Assembly (NCBI GenBank): GCA_038503035.1
Contig: JAVSML010024699.1
Location: forward strand, 620,001-684,000
Direction: 5' to 3'
From: Crocodylus rhombifer
Taxonomy: Eukaryota; Chordata; Crocodylia; Crocodylidae
DNA: 64,000 nucleotides
The position numbers and the translations under genes are program-made. Every line of letters begins with the position of its first letter. Within the stretch, counting starts at the first letter, position 1. The notes beneath the pieces are model-generated. The model made no database searches, had not been told where the DNA came from, and saw nothing but the letters and a program-made list of their open reading frames with translations. Below, piece after piece: positions 1 through 12,354 of the stretch.

Positions 1-2073
1 GACCTGAAAAAGTGGAACATGGAGCATATAATATAGTTGTCTATATGTACAGCTACAGACCTTCACTGTATAGGGGAGATTTCCCCCCATCCCTGTGTGC
101 TTAGATGAAATACCGTAGCTGTATTTGCTTATCAGAGTCTCAATGGATCATCTGTGAATGAGAGGCATGAACTCCAGTCCAGGCATTTGGTATGTCTCTT
201 AGCTCCCGGATGTTTATAACATAGCAGCAAATCCTTAGGAGTCTTTTTGCTGTATATCAAGTGAAGTTGCAGGAACAACATTACCAAAGCCTTTGTTGGA
301 AGGGGACAGAGAGAAAGAAATTCATACGCACATTCTGACTGGGATTTTCCTGAAACTGGTACCCTCAATGGAAATACATGAACAATTTTGTGGAAAGGAA
401 AGTTCTTATATTGTGATTTACAGACAAAAACAGCAGGTTTCTCTTGTCACACGGAAGAAGCGTGCCAAGATTTTATTATTAAAACATCAACACCTCCCTC
501 CCACTCTTGGCTTCAAAGCAAAACAAAACAAAACACTCCCCTCTTTCCCCCCGCCAAATCTTCACAAATAAAATTATCAATTTATAAATACTTTTTGGGT
601 TGAAGTATTATTAACCTTTAAAAAAGGTAACTATGATTAAAAAAAAAGAAAAAAAATCTCAACTATAGCACTGGACACTTTTTCCTCTATTGTTTGAGTT
701 AATATAATCCCATGGACCTTTAACTAGACTGTTACACTCTGCCTTCTGCTCATCCACATAGGAAATTCCAGGATACTTTTCAGAAACACAAGGACCCTCA
801 GCGGTACTTTGAAGTTTTAAGTAGGATCAAGAACAGGTGTATTATCTACATGGGGTCCAATGGCTCACTGTGTTAACCCTTTATGTGATTCCAGCAGAGT
901 AAAGGAGCAATAAACAAGTCAAATCTGGCCACTGGGGAAGAGTTTACTTAGACTAGGCAAAGGTGCTATAAACTCTCCGTATCATACAACATATTCCAAG
1001 CATGGGGTTTCCGGTTAAGGAACATGGTACATAACTAGCATGTGGCTGTCTCCAGTTTTTCTTACCTGATTCAACACTCCTTTGGCCCATCAGAAGCCAA
1101 CAGTAAGTTAAAACACCCGTAAAATGCTTATTTACCCTGGGAGCCCAGCAGGTCTCATGTTGGCTCGATAACAGAGGAGATGAAAGTAATATGTGGCCCT
1201 CCTTTGTCTGTTCCCCTCTCTGCTTCTGTGATGCGACAACTTGAACCAGACTTTAGAGGTTAAAGCAAAACTAAGTAGGTTGTGCCACAAATTAACACAG
1301 GAAAACTGAATGAGATCATCAGATCACTCTAAATCAGCGGTTCAACCTTTTTAGACCTAAGGCATTCCTCATTAGACTCATGGCACCACTACGTAAGTGT
1401 GGAGAATTGAGAAGCACCCTGTTTCAAAAAACTACCTTATTACAGTGCTGATGTCCTTGCAGAGGGGCCAGGCAGTGAGGGCAGGGGCATAGCCAGGCAG
1501 GGAAGAGTCTGAGCCTGTGTTTATCTGCTTTTCTCCTCACACCTCCTGGCACTCACAAAAGGATGTTGTGGCATACCCACATGCCCCAGAACCCTAGCTG
1601 AGAATCACTAGTTTTAAAATTATGACGATAGGTGCAACAAAATCAAGTTATATACAGTTAGATAAGATTCAGTATTGCAAAATGTGACTGAAGAATGGAG
1701 GACTGCTATTACAGTACTGAAAGTGAATTCACTTTGAAAGTGCTACTGTGTTGGGGGCCCTACTTCACAGGCTTTTTGAAAGGTTACCCATAGCGATTTC
1801 AAGAGAGTAGTTATAGAAGTACTAATGAAATGGATTAGAGTCAAATATTTTTGAGGAAAATGTAATCAGAAGCACTATGCCCCAGAGTACACTCAAAAAA
1901 CACTTCTTAGATGCCAGTTAGAACAGCCACAACAATTATCATGGAGCCCTTCTAATGGAGATGTTACAGTTCACAGAAGATCCTGCAAAACGCAGCCCTT
2001 TCCGCCAGATAAATGTCTCACTTAAGTATAAGATTGACTACTGAATACACTCAACCATGCCTACTTCACCCAC
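1..2073 (-). other. FANCC intron 12 (partial)
   Basis: No further FANCC exon could be recognised. Contents: an A/C-rich simple stretch near 480-560, a small hAT-like element at 1335-1611, and otherwise unique AT-rich sequence. A good donor-like site (CAG then GTAAGA, minus strand) occurs at 1061-1067, but the sequence upstream of it does not encode FANCC. Confidence 0.7.
1335..1611. mobile_element. hAT-like non-autonomous element
   Basis: It opens with CAGCGGTTCAACCTTTTTAG and closes with GCTGAGAATCACTAG, imperfect inverted ends of the common CAGTGGTTCTCAACC class. The ~275-bp interior has no coding capacity. No clean 8-bp target duplication is visible, so it is old. Confidence 0.6.
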
Positions 2074-2248
2074 CATTGTTTGAGTCCTCTGATGATTTTC
2101 ATTGTATGGATTATAATAAAATGCCAATAACCACAGCAAACCATCTGAAGACTTAGCTCCTGACTTCAGCACCTGCTCTGCAGCCATGTCAGTCCATTCT
2201 CCAAAATGAACAAACAAATACCAGGTCTCAAAGAGGTCAGCATAAGAT
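2074..2248 (-). CDS. FANCC: FANCC coding exon 12
   Basis: A 175-bp exon: one base plus 58 codons. It begins SYADLFETWYLFVHFGEW, continues TDMAAEQVLKSGAK and ends [12 protein letters not shown]...QRTQTM. Human FANCC has [41 protein letters not shown] and QRAQTM. Acceptor TTTTGTTACAG, donor GTGGGT. It ends in phase 0. The next exon (human VQVKAVLGHLL) is not present in the remaining 2 kb, so it lies outside the window. Confidence 0.96.
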
Positions 2249-2459
2249 CTGTAACAAAATGAAATGTGTTCAGTTTCTTGGCTATTACTTATTAAATTCT
2301 TGTGAAAGGTGACAGGTTGATGGCATGAGGGACTGTCTACTTTAACTGTTGACCAAGCTGCTTTGTTTTACTTTAATGATTCTTGTTTTTATGCAGTATG
2401 TACTTTTTCTGGTACTGCAGGAAAGTATGTGTAAGTCACTTCTTTATGGCTTTTAACTA

Positions 2460-3042
2460 GGTCCCCTATACACATTACCTGTATCATGCAATTACCAAGC
2501 TGATTGTGCAATTAATTTAGACTGGCTGCACATGCAAATTTAACAAATGCACCATTAAAAGATCCAACCAGCTATAAAATTATTGCTCAAAAATGTGTAA
2601 TAATTTTATAGCTGGTTGCTATCCAACTTTAATTTGCACATGTAACAGGGTCTGCTCCCATAGCTGGAAGCCCTGTCAGGTGCACAATATACAGGTGGGG
2701 CTAGAAGTCCTGCAGCTGAAGGGACTCTCAGCTCTGACAGCGCTGGGCAGCTGTGGACTCTGGGTCCTGGCAACCGTGGAGCGCAGTTGCAATCTCCCAG
2801 CCGGGGGAAGCAGGGAGCAGGGAGTGTTACCACAGCTGGGAGTTCGCAGCTGCTGTGATCTGCCTGCCCCAGGGTTCTCCTTCTTGCCAGCCCCTCTCTG
2901 CACTGGCAATAAACTGTGATGCAATTTAGTGCATGATCCCACAATCACACCTCCTGCCATGAACATATGGCATAGTAGGAAGCACATCTATGTGGATCAC
3001 ATTAAATCTCATTGTCCCTTTACCTGCATGTGTAGAGGGGCC
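2460..3042 (+). mobile_element. Palindrome-bearing MITE, copy 1
   Basis: The ends are inverted: GGTCCCCTATACACAT at the left, and ATGTGTAGAGGGGCC at the right. Inside is a perfect 19-bp inverted repeat (2566-2584 with 2599-2617, reading AACCAGCTATAAAATTATT), embedded in a looser one built from TGCACATG and AATTTGCACATG. A second copy lies at 22325-23167 in the opposite orientation. Superfamily not assigned; target duplication unclear. Confidence 0.7.
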
Positions 3043-3165
3043 ATTAGATTTGTAAATGTGTAAGCAAAAATAGTGGCGCAATAGCAACACAGTGTGAAAT
3101 TCTTTATGTCAATCAAGGAACTTCCATTAACTTCAGTGGGGCCAAAATTTCACCCACGCATTTTA

Positions 3166-3330
3166 GAAAACAGGTTACTCACCCATACAGTATCAGATGT
3201 TCTTTGAGATGTTTAGTCTATATACACACTCAACTGTTGGGTCAGCAGCGTTTATTGGGCAACAGACATATCCCTCAGATCCTCATCCTGAGAATTGAGG
3301 GCACTGAGGGACAAAGCTGCCTTCAACACA
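3166..3330. repeat. Decayed reptile interspersed repeat, unnamed
   Basis: The stretch with GTTACTCACCC, then TTCTTTGAGATG and TATACACACTC, resembles a dispersed reptile repeat whose consensus reads roughly TTACTCACC...TTCGAGATG. The family name is not certain and the copy is degraded. Confidence 0.3.
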
Positions 3331-3384
3331 ACCTCATTCCTTCATCAGACAAAGAATTCATAGTGCAAGGAGTTTAAAGCAGTA

Positions 3385-3640
3385 GGAACTTCAGTAGGTC
3401 ATCTAATCTAACACTGTGCTTAAGACAGATCCATCCCTGTCTAAAACACCCCAGACAAATATTCATCTACTCTGCCTTTATAAGCTTTCAATGACAGCAA
3501 TTTCACAACCTCTCTTAGTAATTTGATCTTCTGCCTTAGCACCCTTATAGTTGGACATTTCTTCATATCTAACCTAAAACTCCCTATCTGAAATGTTAGC
3601 CTTTGTCCTGCTCCTGTGGAGGCAGAAGAACTGCCCACCA
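3385..3640 (-). mobile_element. Old CR1 3' fragment
   Basis: The phrases GTAGGTCATCTAATCTAA, TCCATCCCTGTCTAAAAC and CCTAAAACTCCC follow, in order, the 3' end of CR1 in reverse orientation. It is highly diverged, with no reading frame left. Confidence 0.6.
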
Positions 3641-3665
3641 TTTTTCTTTTATAACCCATGAGTCT

Positions 3666-3742
3666 GGTGAAACCTGAACCCGCAACCTTTTAATATTCCC
3701 CCAGCTGTATGTCAGATGAGCAACCTATTACACCACAAAGCC
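3666..3742 (-). repeat. tRNA-like SINE head
   Basis: On the minus strand the segment starts GGCTTTGTGGTGTAATAGG (A-box-like) and ends GGTTGCGGGTTCAGGTTTC (B-box-like) over 77 nt, the spacing of a tRNA. Stem pairing is poor, so it is read as a tRNA-derived SINE remnant or tRNA pseudogene, not a working tRNA. Confidence 0.35.
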
Positions 3743-4800
3743 ATACACACTAACACATATTTTGCCACAACAAACATGCACCCAATAACCCACACTGTCA
3801 TAATTTAAAACAATTTGACAGATAATTCTCTATCTCAGTCATGGATAGTAATGTCACTGAGAAGTCAGCTTGCTGTCTGAGGAATATCAGTAGGCCAAAA
3901 CAAATACCTTAGTTTAAAATGTTGAAAGATTTGGAACTTAGAAGCTTATGCAGAACTGTGAAAGGCTAATCATATCTTCATATAAAACTCTATCTGACAA
4001 TAGGCTCTTGCTACCTGTACCTGCTTTTCTTGGGGAACGTCCCCTCTGTTATGTTAAAGAAGTGGGAGAAATGTTTGGTCAAATCCCCCTCTGGTGTGTT
4101 CAAAGACCAGACAGAAAGCCTTATTCTCTGAAAAGTCCTCTCCCTTCAGGGCATTCAAGAGCCATTTAATTTTCACCTTTGTAGTATGTGTCCAATCCCT
4201 CTGCTCCATCGTGCTGCCCACAATATATGCCTCCTAGCGGTTTATCACAACTTGTATTGCTTTAAAAAGCAGGAAATAAGATGAGGACTTCTGCTCACTA
4301 GCTTCATGTTCTGATTACAAGGAGTAGTTGACACAAGGAAGGGAACATTTCAACACAGCCTCCTATACGTCTACTTGGAATTGCACTGTCTTTTGAAAAA
4401 AGGCTTTTGAAAAAAAAAAAAAGAAAAATGTTGGCTGAAACCTTCCAGGCCTGGAAAGTCCCATGATAGCTGCAGCCAAAACAGGAGAGTTGACAAATAT
4501 GCTTTCCTTTTGTGAGATTCCACTTTTAGCTCTTATGAAGGGCTGGAATTAGAAAGCCTAATTGTCTGAAGCTTCAGGTCCTCAAAAGCTCAGAACCAGG
4601 TTCTCAGTAAGATTTTCAGGCTTCTTTACACTCTACAATGTGCTGTTTTCCAATCTCTAAACTAAACTTGTATTTAGGAAGTAATAAGAACATGGCAATT
4701 AAAGATAAAGAAACCTAATCAAGGAAGCAAACGACATGATTTTTTTTACAGGGTAGTAAATGTAAAGGAAAAAAAAGGGTGAGTGATAAGTAGTGTTTAC

Positions 4801-4882
4801 CTAATGGTTTCATCTTGTACTGCTGCTTTTAGCATGTCAGAAATGTGTTTCAAGTGCTGAGACCAGAATGTAGCTGGCAAAT
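4801..4882 (-). CDS. FANCC: FANCC coding exon 11
   Basis: An 82-bp exon: two bases, 26 codons, two bases, encoding DLPATFWSQHLKHISDMLK and AAVQDETI. The human counterpart is [26 protein letters not shown]. The acceptor chosen is TGTCTTCCAG. A second acceptor-like TTTCAG lies 17 nt upstream (4900-4901), but using it would shift the frame relative to exon 10; only the inner site keeps the frame and the human length. Donor GTAAAC is weak at +5. Confidence 0.94.
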
Positions 4883-6980
4883 CTGGAAGACAATCATAAC
4901 TGAAATTGTACCTAATGAAATATGCAAAACAGAATAATATACAGAACTATATCAAGCTAGTCCTAGAATATGTAAGACATAGGATTCAGATTTCAAGTAA
5001 GTTTTAAACAGTCCCAGTTGTGTTTTTTACCCATACCTAGTTTTAAAATGATTGTATATTCTTAGGATGGGAGCCTCACAGTGCCAGGCTACAGATTAGA
5101 AGGACCTGGGTTTGATCCGAGGTGACACTGGTGGGTTTCTATTCATCATTTCCCCTTCCAGCACAGCCTCCTATCCAGTGGGTTCCAGGAGTTACCTGGA
5201 GGTAAAGGAGGCCAGAGCATGGTGCTGATCACATCACTTCCTTCTTGCACCAAGGTTAAAGAAACAGTGGGGCCCATCCACCATTGCCTCAATGGTCTGC
5301 AATCAGTCTGCACCTTTATACTCTCAAGATAAAGAGTAATTTACTACCACAGTCCTTCTCAAAGTTCAGCCTATTCTTCCAATTGGTCATTACTATCCTA
5401 CATAAGATATTTCTTAATACTAATGTGATATTAAAATTAAGAACTATTATTCCCACTTCAAACCACCATCTTATTCCTGCTACAACCCTCCATCCTTACC
5501 AGAAATCACATATCATGAAATACTGCACCACACTGCACATGGGTATTTCCAAAAACAAAAGCAAGTTCAAAACCAAACCAGTGTGTGTGCAGTGATCATT
5601 TACTAACCACACAGCTTGTCTATGAAGTCATAAATGATGGGTGCAGTCAGCAATGCTTTTCAACAGTGTTCTCTGCTGCTGTGTAGTTTTCCACTCATTG
5701 CACACAAAATGGCTTTATTTAGAAGTTGCCTTTACCTTCTGAAACATGTTAGTGCAATGATTTTTCTGATGCACTTAAATTAGGGCAAAAGAATCCCAAA
5801 CCTGTGGCTTAAGACAAATATCATTTGTGTTTTCCCAGGTGCCTGGCAAGACAATGCATATGATGTCTAAGATGGGACCAGTAAAAATGGACCATTAAAA
5901 AGACATGAACACTGATTACTTTTCCAGACCTTAACAAGTTATTTTAATTCCTAGCATCACCTTTATTATACTGAAATTAATTCACTTTTCTTCTATTAAC
6001 TCCTGTCTTCTATTCAAGTCCCATTTTAATTTTGTTTTAATGTTATCCATTACATAATGTATATTTAGGGATGTCCTTAAAGTACACTGAACCAAAGGAA
6101 AAATCATGGGCTGCTCATGATGCCTGGCACTGTTTTCTTGGTGTTTTTGTAGCAAACCCACCCACTGCTTGAACCTCACTGCTGACTGGCCGAGTGTGCT
6201 GCTCCATGAGGCCCCACCCCTCATCACCGATTAACAGAGAAGGGCAGGCCCCCACAAAAGGCAGCCCTCTTAGCCAATCAGCAGCAGAAGGAGCAGTTGC
6301 CATCTTGGCTACTCCCCTTCATGCTGGCAGCTTCCTCCCCCATGGCAGGCTGGAAGGCTGAGCTGCAGCATCTACTAGCTCTCACTGGGGAGCCAGCATT
6401 TTATTTTTAGCAAGTTTTTTTTTCCAGTGATTTTGCACAACATCGTGCAAACTGCTGTTTTTTCTGGTATAGAAACCACCATTTTTCATGGTTTCCACAA
6501 AAATCACAAAACCACAATTTGAGTACATCCCTATATATAATAGATACCAACAAACAAAAAACCTGATTAAAAACATATTTTGGTAGTGCTGAAGTGATAT
6601 TGTGGCTGTGACTGTCTAGGAAATGTGAGAGAAGGATTTTTATGGGTGAGATCATATTAAACCAACTGCACAATTGGGATACTCTTTGACAAGCTTTTTA
6701 ATGCAGTGCAATGCATTCAACAGCTTGTCTATGTCTGTCCCAACTACTCAGTTGGTTCAATCAAAGAATTCACCTACAAAAGTCCTCATCTCACATTAGA
6801 AAAACCACTACGTTTCCTAAATCAAGAACTCAGAAGCCAGGAAATGGAAGAATTAAGGTTGCCTGTCTAACTATACTTTGGTTCCTTTGCAAGTTATATG
6901 TGAGGTTACTTTTTCTGTACAGAAATAACTATAACTGCAAGTTCCATTAAAATTGCAAAAAAAATCATGACAAAACTTAC
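4883..6980 (-). other. FANCC intron 10
   Basis: Contains the hAT element at 6066-6533 and possibly a decayed tRNA-derived SINE at 5064-5150 (B-box-like GGGTTTGATCC, no convincing A box). The rest is unique sequence; no exon or RNA gene seen. Confidence 0.75.
6066..6533. mobile_element. hAT-like element with TAGGGATGT ends
   Basis: Inverted ends TAGGGATGTCCTTAAAGTAC and GAGTACATCCCTA bound a 468-bp non-coding interior. Flanks TGTATATT and TATATAAT agree at 6 of 8 positions, a decayed 8-bp duplication. The interior holds a CCAATCAGCAG motif like the array near 50.85 kb. Confidence 0.7.
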
Positions 6981-7056
6981 CAAAAGGATGCTTTAGTAAA
7001 GCTATCACAAGAGGCTGATGGTGGTGAGGAAAGTAGACCTTCAATGGAAATTTATG
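6981..7056 (-). CDS. FANCC: FANCC coding exon 10
   Basis: A 76-bp exon: 25 codons plus one base, encoding HKFPLKVYFPHHHQP and LVIALLKHPF. Human FANCC has [25 protein letters not shown]. Acceptor ATATTTTAG, donor GTAAGT. The run of three His is unusual but lies in a variable loop between helices. Same length and phase as human. Confidence 0.94.
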
Positions 7057-8815
7057 CTAAAATATAAAGTTAATTTTTAAATGAGCTTTGTGGTCATCTT
7101 CTCAGAACATAAAACTTAACTATACTAAAAGCTTGCCTTATGTAGTAACTACAGACCATAAAGAATCATATAACTAGTTTTAAGTCTAACATTATAATTC
7201 TGTATAAAGAAGGGAGAGGAAAAGAAAGAGAAGTCAGCTTTCAAAACATAGTTATTACTGTTAATGGAATTTTTTACTTCAATGCAAACAGGTTTTGCAT
7301 GGGGGGATGGTGATGGTTTAAATCTAAATGTTCCCTTTTAGTGTCTGCAAAGAGAAAAAACAACTCTGTCTCTCTCTCTCCTTATCCTCAGCTGTAAGTA
7401 ATTTACTATAGTTATTTGAATTAGCATAGGTATCATAGAACTAGGTGTCGTATAGATGCATGTAATAACAACAACAATAATAATACAGACCACACATAGA
7501 AGGTAGCCCTGATCCATGATCTTGTGTGCCAAGTTTCAGGAAATTTTACAGTTGTTTTTTACACTCTCCAAAAAAGGGTTTGTTACTGAAATGCTGACAG
7601 GCAGCAACTTAATCAGGTGCACTGTGAATGAAACTATACAATATTTAGTCACAGCTTTGCATCAAAAAGGCAGGTAATAGTCTATAACTCAATATCAACA
7701 GGTGAAATGTTTTCATATGCATTACTGGCACCAGAGATTTAGCTTCTGGCTAGCTGAAGGATGTGTGATATCTACTTATATTCTCTACTCAACTACCCCT
7801 ATGTGCCTAGGGCTGCACAATGTGCTGCTGCTATGCAGTTAGGGTAGCATAAAATTAATCTGTGCAGCATTTATATGCATCAAATTAGACAGCTGTAATT
7901 TCAGCTTTAATTCCTACTGCCGGAGGCTAGAAGATAGATTCAATCACAATACTAATTAAAAGCATGTATATTAGCAGTTCTGTGATGAAGACCCATGCCT
8001 TTGCTACCATCTCCGAAAATCATGTGGAAATTCAAGGCAGTGAAAATTCTCTGGAGTTTAAGGGTGCAGATTATTAAATAGAATAGCTTCCTGGCCATTG
8101 CTTATGTCATATCAAAGTGGACAGGAAAAATTGACCACAGTGTGAAATTATGCTTTGGATGGAGAACCTGGAAGAGGATTGTGGCCTATGAACATATTTA
8201 GATTTTTGCAAGTCTGCCATATTGAAGTTTTCAAGCTAAAGTCTTGATTCTCTTCTAGGTTACCCAGATACAAAAGCAGAAATTGTTTTAGTAAGAGTAG
8301 CGTAAAAACCACTGAAAGGCAGAATCAGACTTTGAGTGGGGAACTTTGGAGGCTTAGACTGAGTGGAGCTCTGTGATCCTTTGCCTCATTTGTTGCAATC
8401 CCCAGTAAGAGAAGGATATTCTGGTCCTCTTTTTTCTCACTAATTTTAGTTTTTTGTTCTGTATAATCCCTGCTGCTACAAAAGAAAGATTTTCAGTCTG
8501 AGATGGAGGACTGTGCTGTAGTTCAGTATGCAGTCACATAATGCATGGCCAAGATAATACCCCTCATGTAAATCATGGCTTATGTTAGTGGACTTCTCTG
8601 ACATGTCAGAGAAATTACTTCTGCCTTGAAGACTCTATGTTTAGTGCCAGTTGAAATGCCCAGACTGAGCCTTGGCATTTGCCAGCATTAAAATGACACC
8701 ATCATTTGGCTCACTGAATCCCATCAGAATACTCAAAAATAAAATCATCCTTTTCATGCAAAATCTTATAGCCTCTCATTTAAAAAAAAGATTTAAAAAA
8801 TAAATGTTGACAAAC
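7057..8815 (-). other. FANCC intron 9
   Basis: Short CT-repeat near 7367-7381 and A/T-rich unique sequence. No transposon, exon or RNA gene recognised. Confidence 0.7.
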
Positions 8816-8915
8816 CTGCTTGTTATCATTCTGGTGAGCCTGGACAAAGCACTGTGTAAACACCTGTATTATCATCATTACTTCTGGAGCTCCATCAGTT
8901 TCCAACACTGCACTC
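8816..8915 (-). CDS. FANCC: FANCC coding exon 9
   Basis: A 100-bp exon: one base plus 33 codons, encoding SAVLETDGAPEVMMIIQVF and then TQCFVQAHQNDNKQ. Human FANCC has CALLETDGALEI and IQVFTQCFVEALEKASKQ. Acceptor TTTCCAATGCTCAG, donor GTTTGT (non-optimal at +3). Length and phase equal the human exon. Confidence 0.96.
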
Positions 8916-10061
8916 CTGAGCATTGGAAAGTTAAATTATGACAGGTCAGAGTATTAGTCTGCCAATCACACCACTGGTAATTGAAAGAAGGAAAAAAAGA
9001 GAGAGCACACTCTTTTCATGCTGTAGCCTCAAACTGTATCAGAACTCATCAGGCTATTATGCTAGCACGGAAACCAAAGAAACTACTTACTTCAGTGACA
9101 TTTTTAAAGAAAACATAAACAACACATGCACATGTGCTCACAAAATTATACTGTTCTCAGTGTGTATGTATCATACACATACACAACTATAGATCAGAGA
9201 AAAAAGGGCAATATTATAAAGCAGGCTGATACCAAACATTTGTCTTTTTAAGGGCCCAATCTAACAAGACACTTAGTCACAAGCTTAACTGCAAGTGTAT
9301 GAATAGTTTGATTTAGTTCATTGGGATTACTCACAAACTTAACTTTAAGCATGGGATTCAGGCTTTGCTGAATCGCAGCTTATAAAAAGTTTTGGTTTCA
9401 ACAAGCAGAATCTTCTTGGGCATGTTGCAGAGTATAAGAATAGCATTTCATCTTGCTTAAAACTATTGGCTGTTTCACTTTTACTGTGCATGGAAAGAAG
9501 CAGTTCAGTCCAATTTGTATTTAGGTGAGGCAATGGAAAAAATTAATGAATTTTAAAAGGCTATACAAGAAGACTGAATGTAATGCTCATTGCAGTTCAG
9601 GCACTACCGCTGTTTAGCAATTAAAAAAACCCATTCAGTTACACCAACAGAAATGAATGTTATACTAAAGGCATGTACAGCTGTCCCATAATTAGGGGCC
9701 CATGGATTTCAAGATGCTTTTATTTATAAAATCATAAAAATCAATCCTGGCGGGTTTCATATGTCAAGAAGGTGCAGTGTTCTAACCAGTGCTCCATAAC
9801 ACAGTATATGTAACCCCGAACAAGTCAAGAAAGCAACATAGGGTCTGCCAAAGACAGAGGCAGGGATTTCTCCCTTTTTGAAAGGTTTGTACTGATAGAA
9901 AATAGAGAATCTTTGCTTTTCTCTTCAGAGCAGTGTATTAAATTGGGGCTAATCTGCCTAGAAGAGAACCAGAGGGACTTATTTAGCCTTTTCACATTGT
10001 TAAAGATCAGAGATTACCTCAAATGGGAAACAGATGTAATCACAAGTATTAAGCAGAGAAA

Positions 10062-11586
10062 TACAGGTACTCCTCACTTAACGTCATCCCAGTTAATGTT
10101 TTTTCACTATTATGTCACTGATTGTGACAGGGGACAACTCTCAGGGCCAGGTCTCATGCCGACCTGCCCACCTGTCTCTATGGGGCAGCCCGCCCAGTCT
10201 TGTCTGCCACAACTTTGCTGTTCTCAAAATGGGTGGTAAAATGCGGGAGACTGCCCATTACATGCCCCAATGCCAGGGGGCACTATCTGCGGCTCCGAAC
10301 CTCCCCTACACCGCAGCCCGTGCCTGGCAGATGGCATCCATAGTGTCATTATGCTCCTGGCCTAGAGCTGGGCCAAGCCTAGCCCTCTCTGTCAGGCCTC
10401 TTTCACACACATTCACACCACCCTCCTCTTACTAGGGCCTCTCACACTCTACCCCCTCTCATAGGGTCTCTTTTTCGCATCGACAACTTGGTCCACCCTG
10501 CTCCCTCTTGGAGTGGATCCTGTAGGCCATAGGCTTTATCTAGATCACACCTTGGGTATCAGATGTACAGTCTCTCTGGCCTCTCCTGTGACCCTCACCT
10601 GGGTAGTGGCTAGCCAAGTTCCTGACCTGGGCCAAGCTTGCCCTGGTCCCTCCTGGGGCAACTTTACTTAAACATACACAAACACACACTGGGCCCCTGG
10701 CCCCATGCACTGGACTCCCAGTCCTCTGTTCCCCCTTTTTGGGACTCCACACTTCCCTCAACTTGCTCTCCAGGGGGTTGGCCCATGTGCTGCCCTTGAG
10801 GCTGTTCCACAGCCCTATGCAGCACACCCCTGCTGGGCTGCCCTTCAGGCTGACTCTCAGCCCTCTTCTGGGCCCTCACTATCACCCCCTCTCTGGGGTT
10901 ACACATCTACTCCCTCCTTCAGGGGTCCACGGTTTCCCTCCCCTGTGGAGGCTCAGGTGGCTGCAGCAATGCCTGGCCCCGCCTGGATCTTACACTCTCT
11001 TTGGGCTCAGGTGGCCGTAGCTGTGCCTGACCCCTTGTACCCCAGTGTGGTGGGGACTAGGGGTTAAGGTGCCCCAACTCGCCTTTCACCAGGGTGGTAA
11101 CTGGCCTGGCATTTCCTGGGGATCCCCGTGCCACGAGGAGCTGCACCAGGCCACCCATACCCTGCAGGGCAGAGTTTTAGGTCATGCTCAGGACCAAGAA
11201 CCTCTTAGCCATCCCCATCAGCTCTTGCCCTTACCTCCTGGTTGTTTCTGCTGCAGCTCAGCTAGGCAATGTTTCTGTCTCTGCTGCTAGCAGCAAACTA
11301 CTGTATTTATATAGCCAGCCAGTGTTTTAAAATGGCTGCCACAGTCAAGTACCTACTGGCTGCTTGACTCAGCTCTTAAAGTGGCAGGTACTGCAAGTGC
11401 ACTGCCACGCTGATCTATTAAAGAACATACTTGTTTAAAGTTGTGCAATGTTCGGTTATAATGTTGTTTGGCAGCCACCTGCTAGTAGGTAACTACTGTA
11501 ACGTAACTGAATTCACTTAACATCATTTCACTTAAAGTCACATTTTTCAAGAATGCAACTATGACTTTAAGCAAGGAGTAGCTGTA
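10062..11586. mobile_element. 1.5-kb DNA transposon with long inverted ends
   Basis: The left end TACAGGTACTCCTCACTTAA is mirrored at the right by TTAAGCAAGGAGTAGCTGTA, and looser similarity (AACGTCAT, TTTTCA, TGTCA) continues for ~50 bp inwards. The interior is CT-rich and non-coding. TA dinucleotides sit at both tips, so a TA target duplication is possible. No transposase seen, hence non-autonomous; superfamily unassigned. Confidence 0.7.
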
Positions 11587-12354
11587 ATACAAAAATAACT
11601 AGTGATAACCTGGGCTTCAAAACAGTAAAGTAAGATTCCATTCAGAAACATAAAAAAGTAACCTGTCTGGACTAAAATACATCAAAATACATACACTCAG
11701 TGAAGTATATATAAAACATGGCAAATAGTTATGCTAAAAGAGGTAAAAGGGTGGGCATCATCCAGGTATAAATGTCTAAGAGAAGATGACTGCAAAAAGG
11801 TGACTATTTATCTAAAGCATACACAATTGTATATTTAGTCACGGAGCAGGAAAATACTAGTCCTTCTAGACCAGTAGCTTCCTAAGATCCCTGTTGTGAC
11901 TGAAACTGAAATATAGTATTAATTTCTGAGCAGAACCTCACTAAAATTGGAGGGACTTCAGAGAAGAACAATAAAAATGAACACAAAGCTGTGGGGACCA
12001 GCTGATCAGAAATGATTAAAGCTAGCTAGTACATACAGATTAATTTACTAATGAGTACAGGGGTAGGGAACATAGTCATTTCAAATAACCAAGAGATCAA
12101 ATGCCAAGAATGGAAAGGAACTGTTGTATGAAGTGAACATAATGGGATACAAGAGAGAAAAGGATAAGAAAAGGAAGTGTACGCTAAATAACAAGAAGGA
12201 AAAAACATTTCTTCCTTGAGGTCTATGAAGCTGCATCACAGTATCCTAAGGGACATGTTGAATTTTAAAAATCTGTTAAAACTTCTAAAAATCAGACTGA
12301 GCAAAATATTGAACTGTCAGGCATAATCCAGCATTGTCAAAATGATTTCATCAA

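Larger units (their letters stand above)
2249..4800 (-). other. FANCC intron 11
   Basis: Holds the MITE at 2460-3042, a decayed dispersed repeat near 3166-3330, an old CR1 tail (3385-3640) and a tRNA-like SINE head (3666-3742). From 3770 to 4800 I see only unique AT-rich sequence with short A-runs. Confidence 0.8.

Noticed and set aside
1061..1140. Donor-like AATCAG-GTAAGA on the minus strand, tested as FANCC exon 13
   Set aside because: The upstream sequence does not encode anything like human VQVKAVLGHLL and has early stops.
5064..5150. Possible tRNA gene (B-box-like GGGTTTGATCC)
   Set aside because: No acceptor stem or A box at the right distance; treated as a possible SINE trace.
9738..9830. 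A-box-like TGGTTAGAACAC on the minus strand
   Set aside because: No B box or tRNA fold; at most a decayed SINE.
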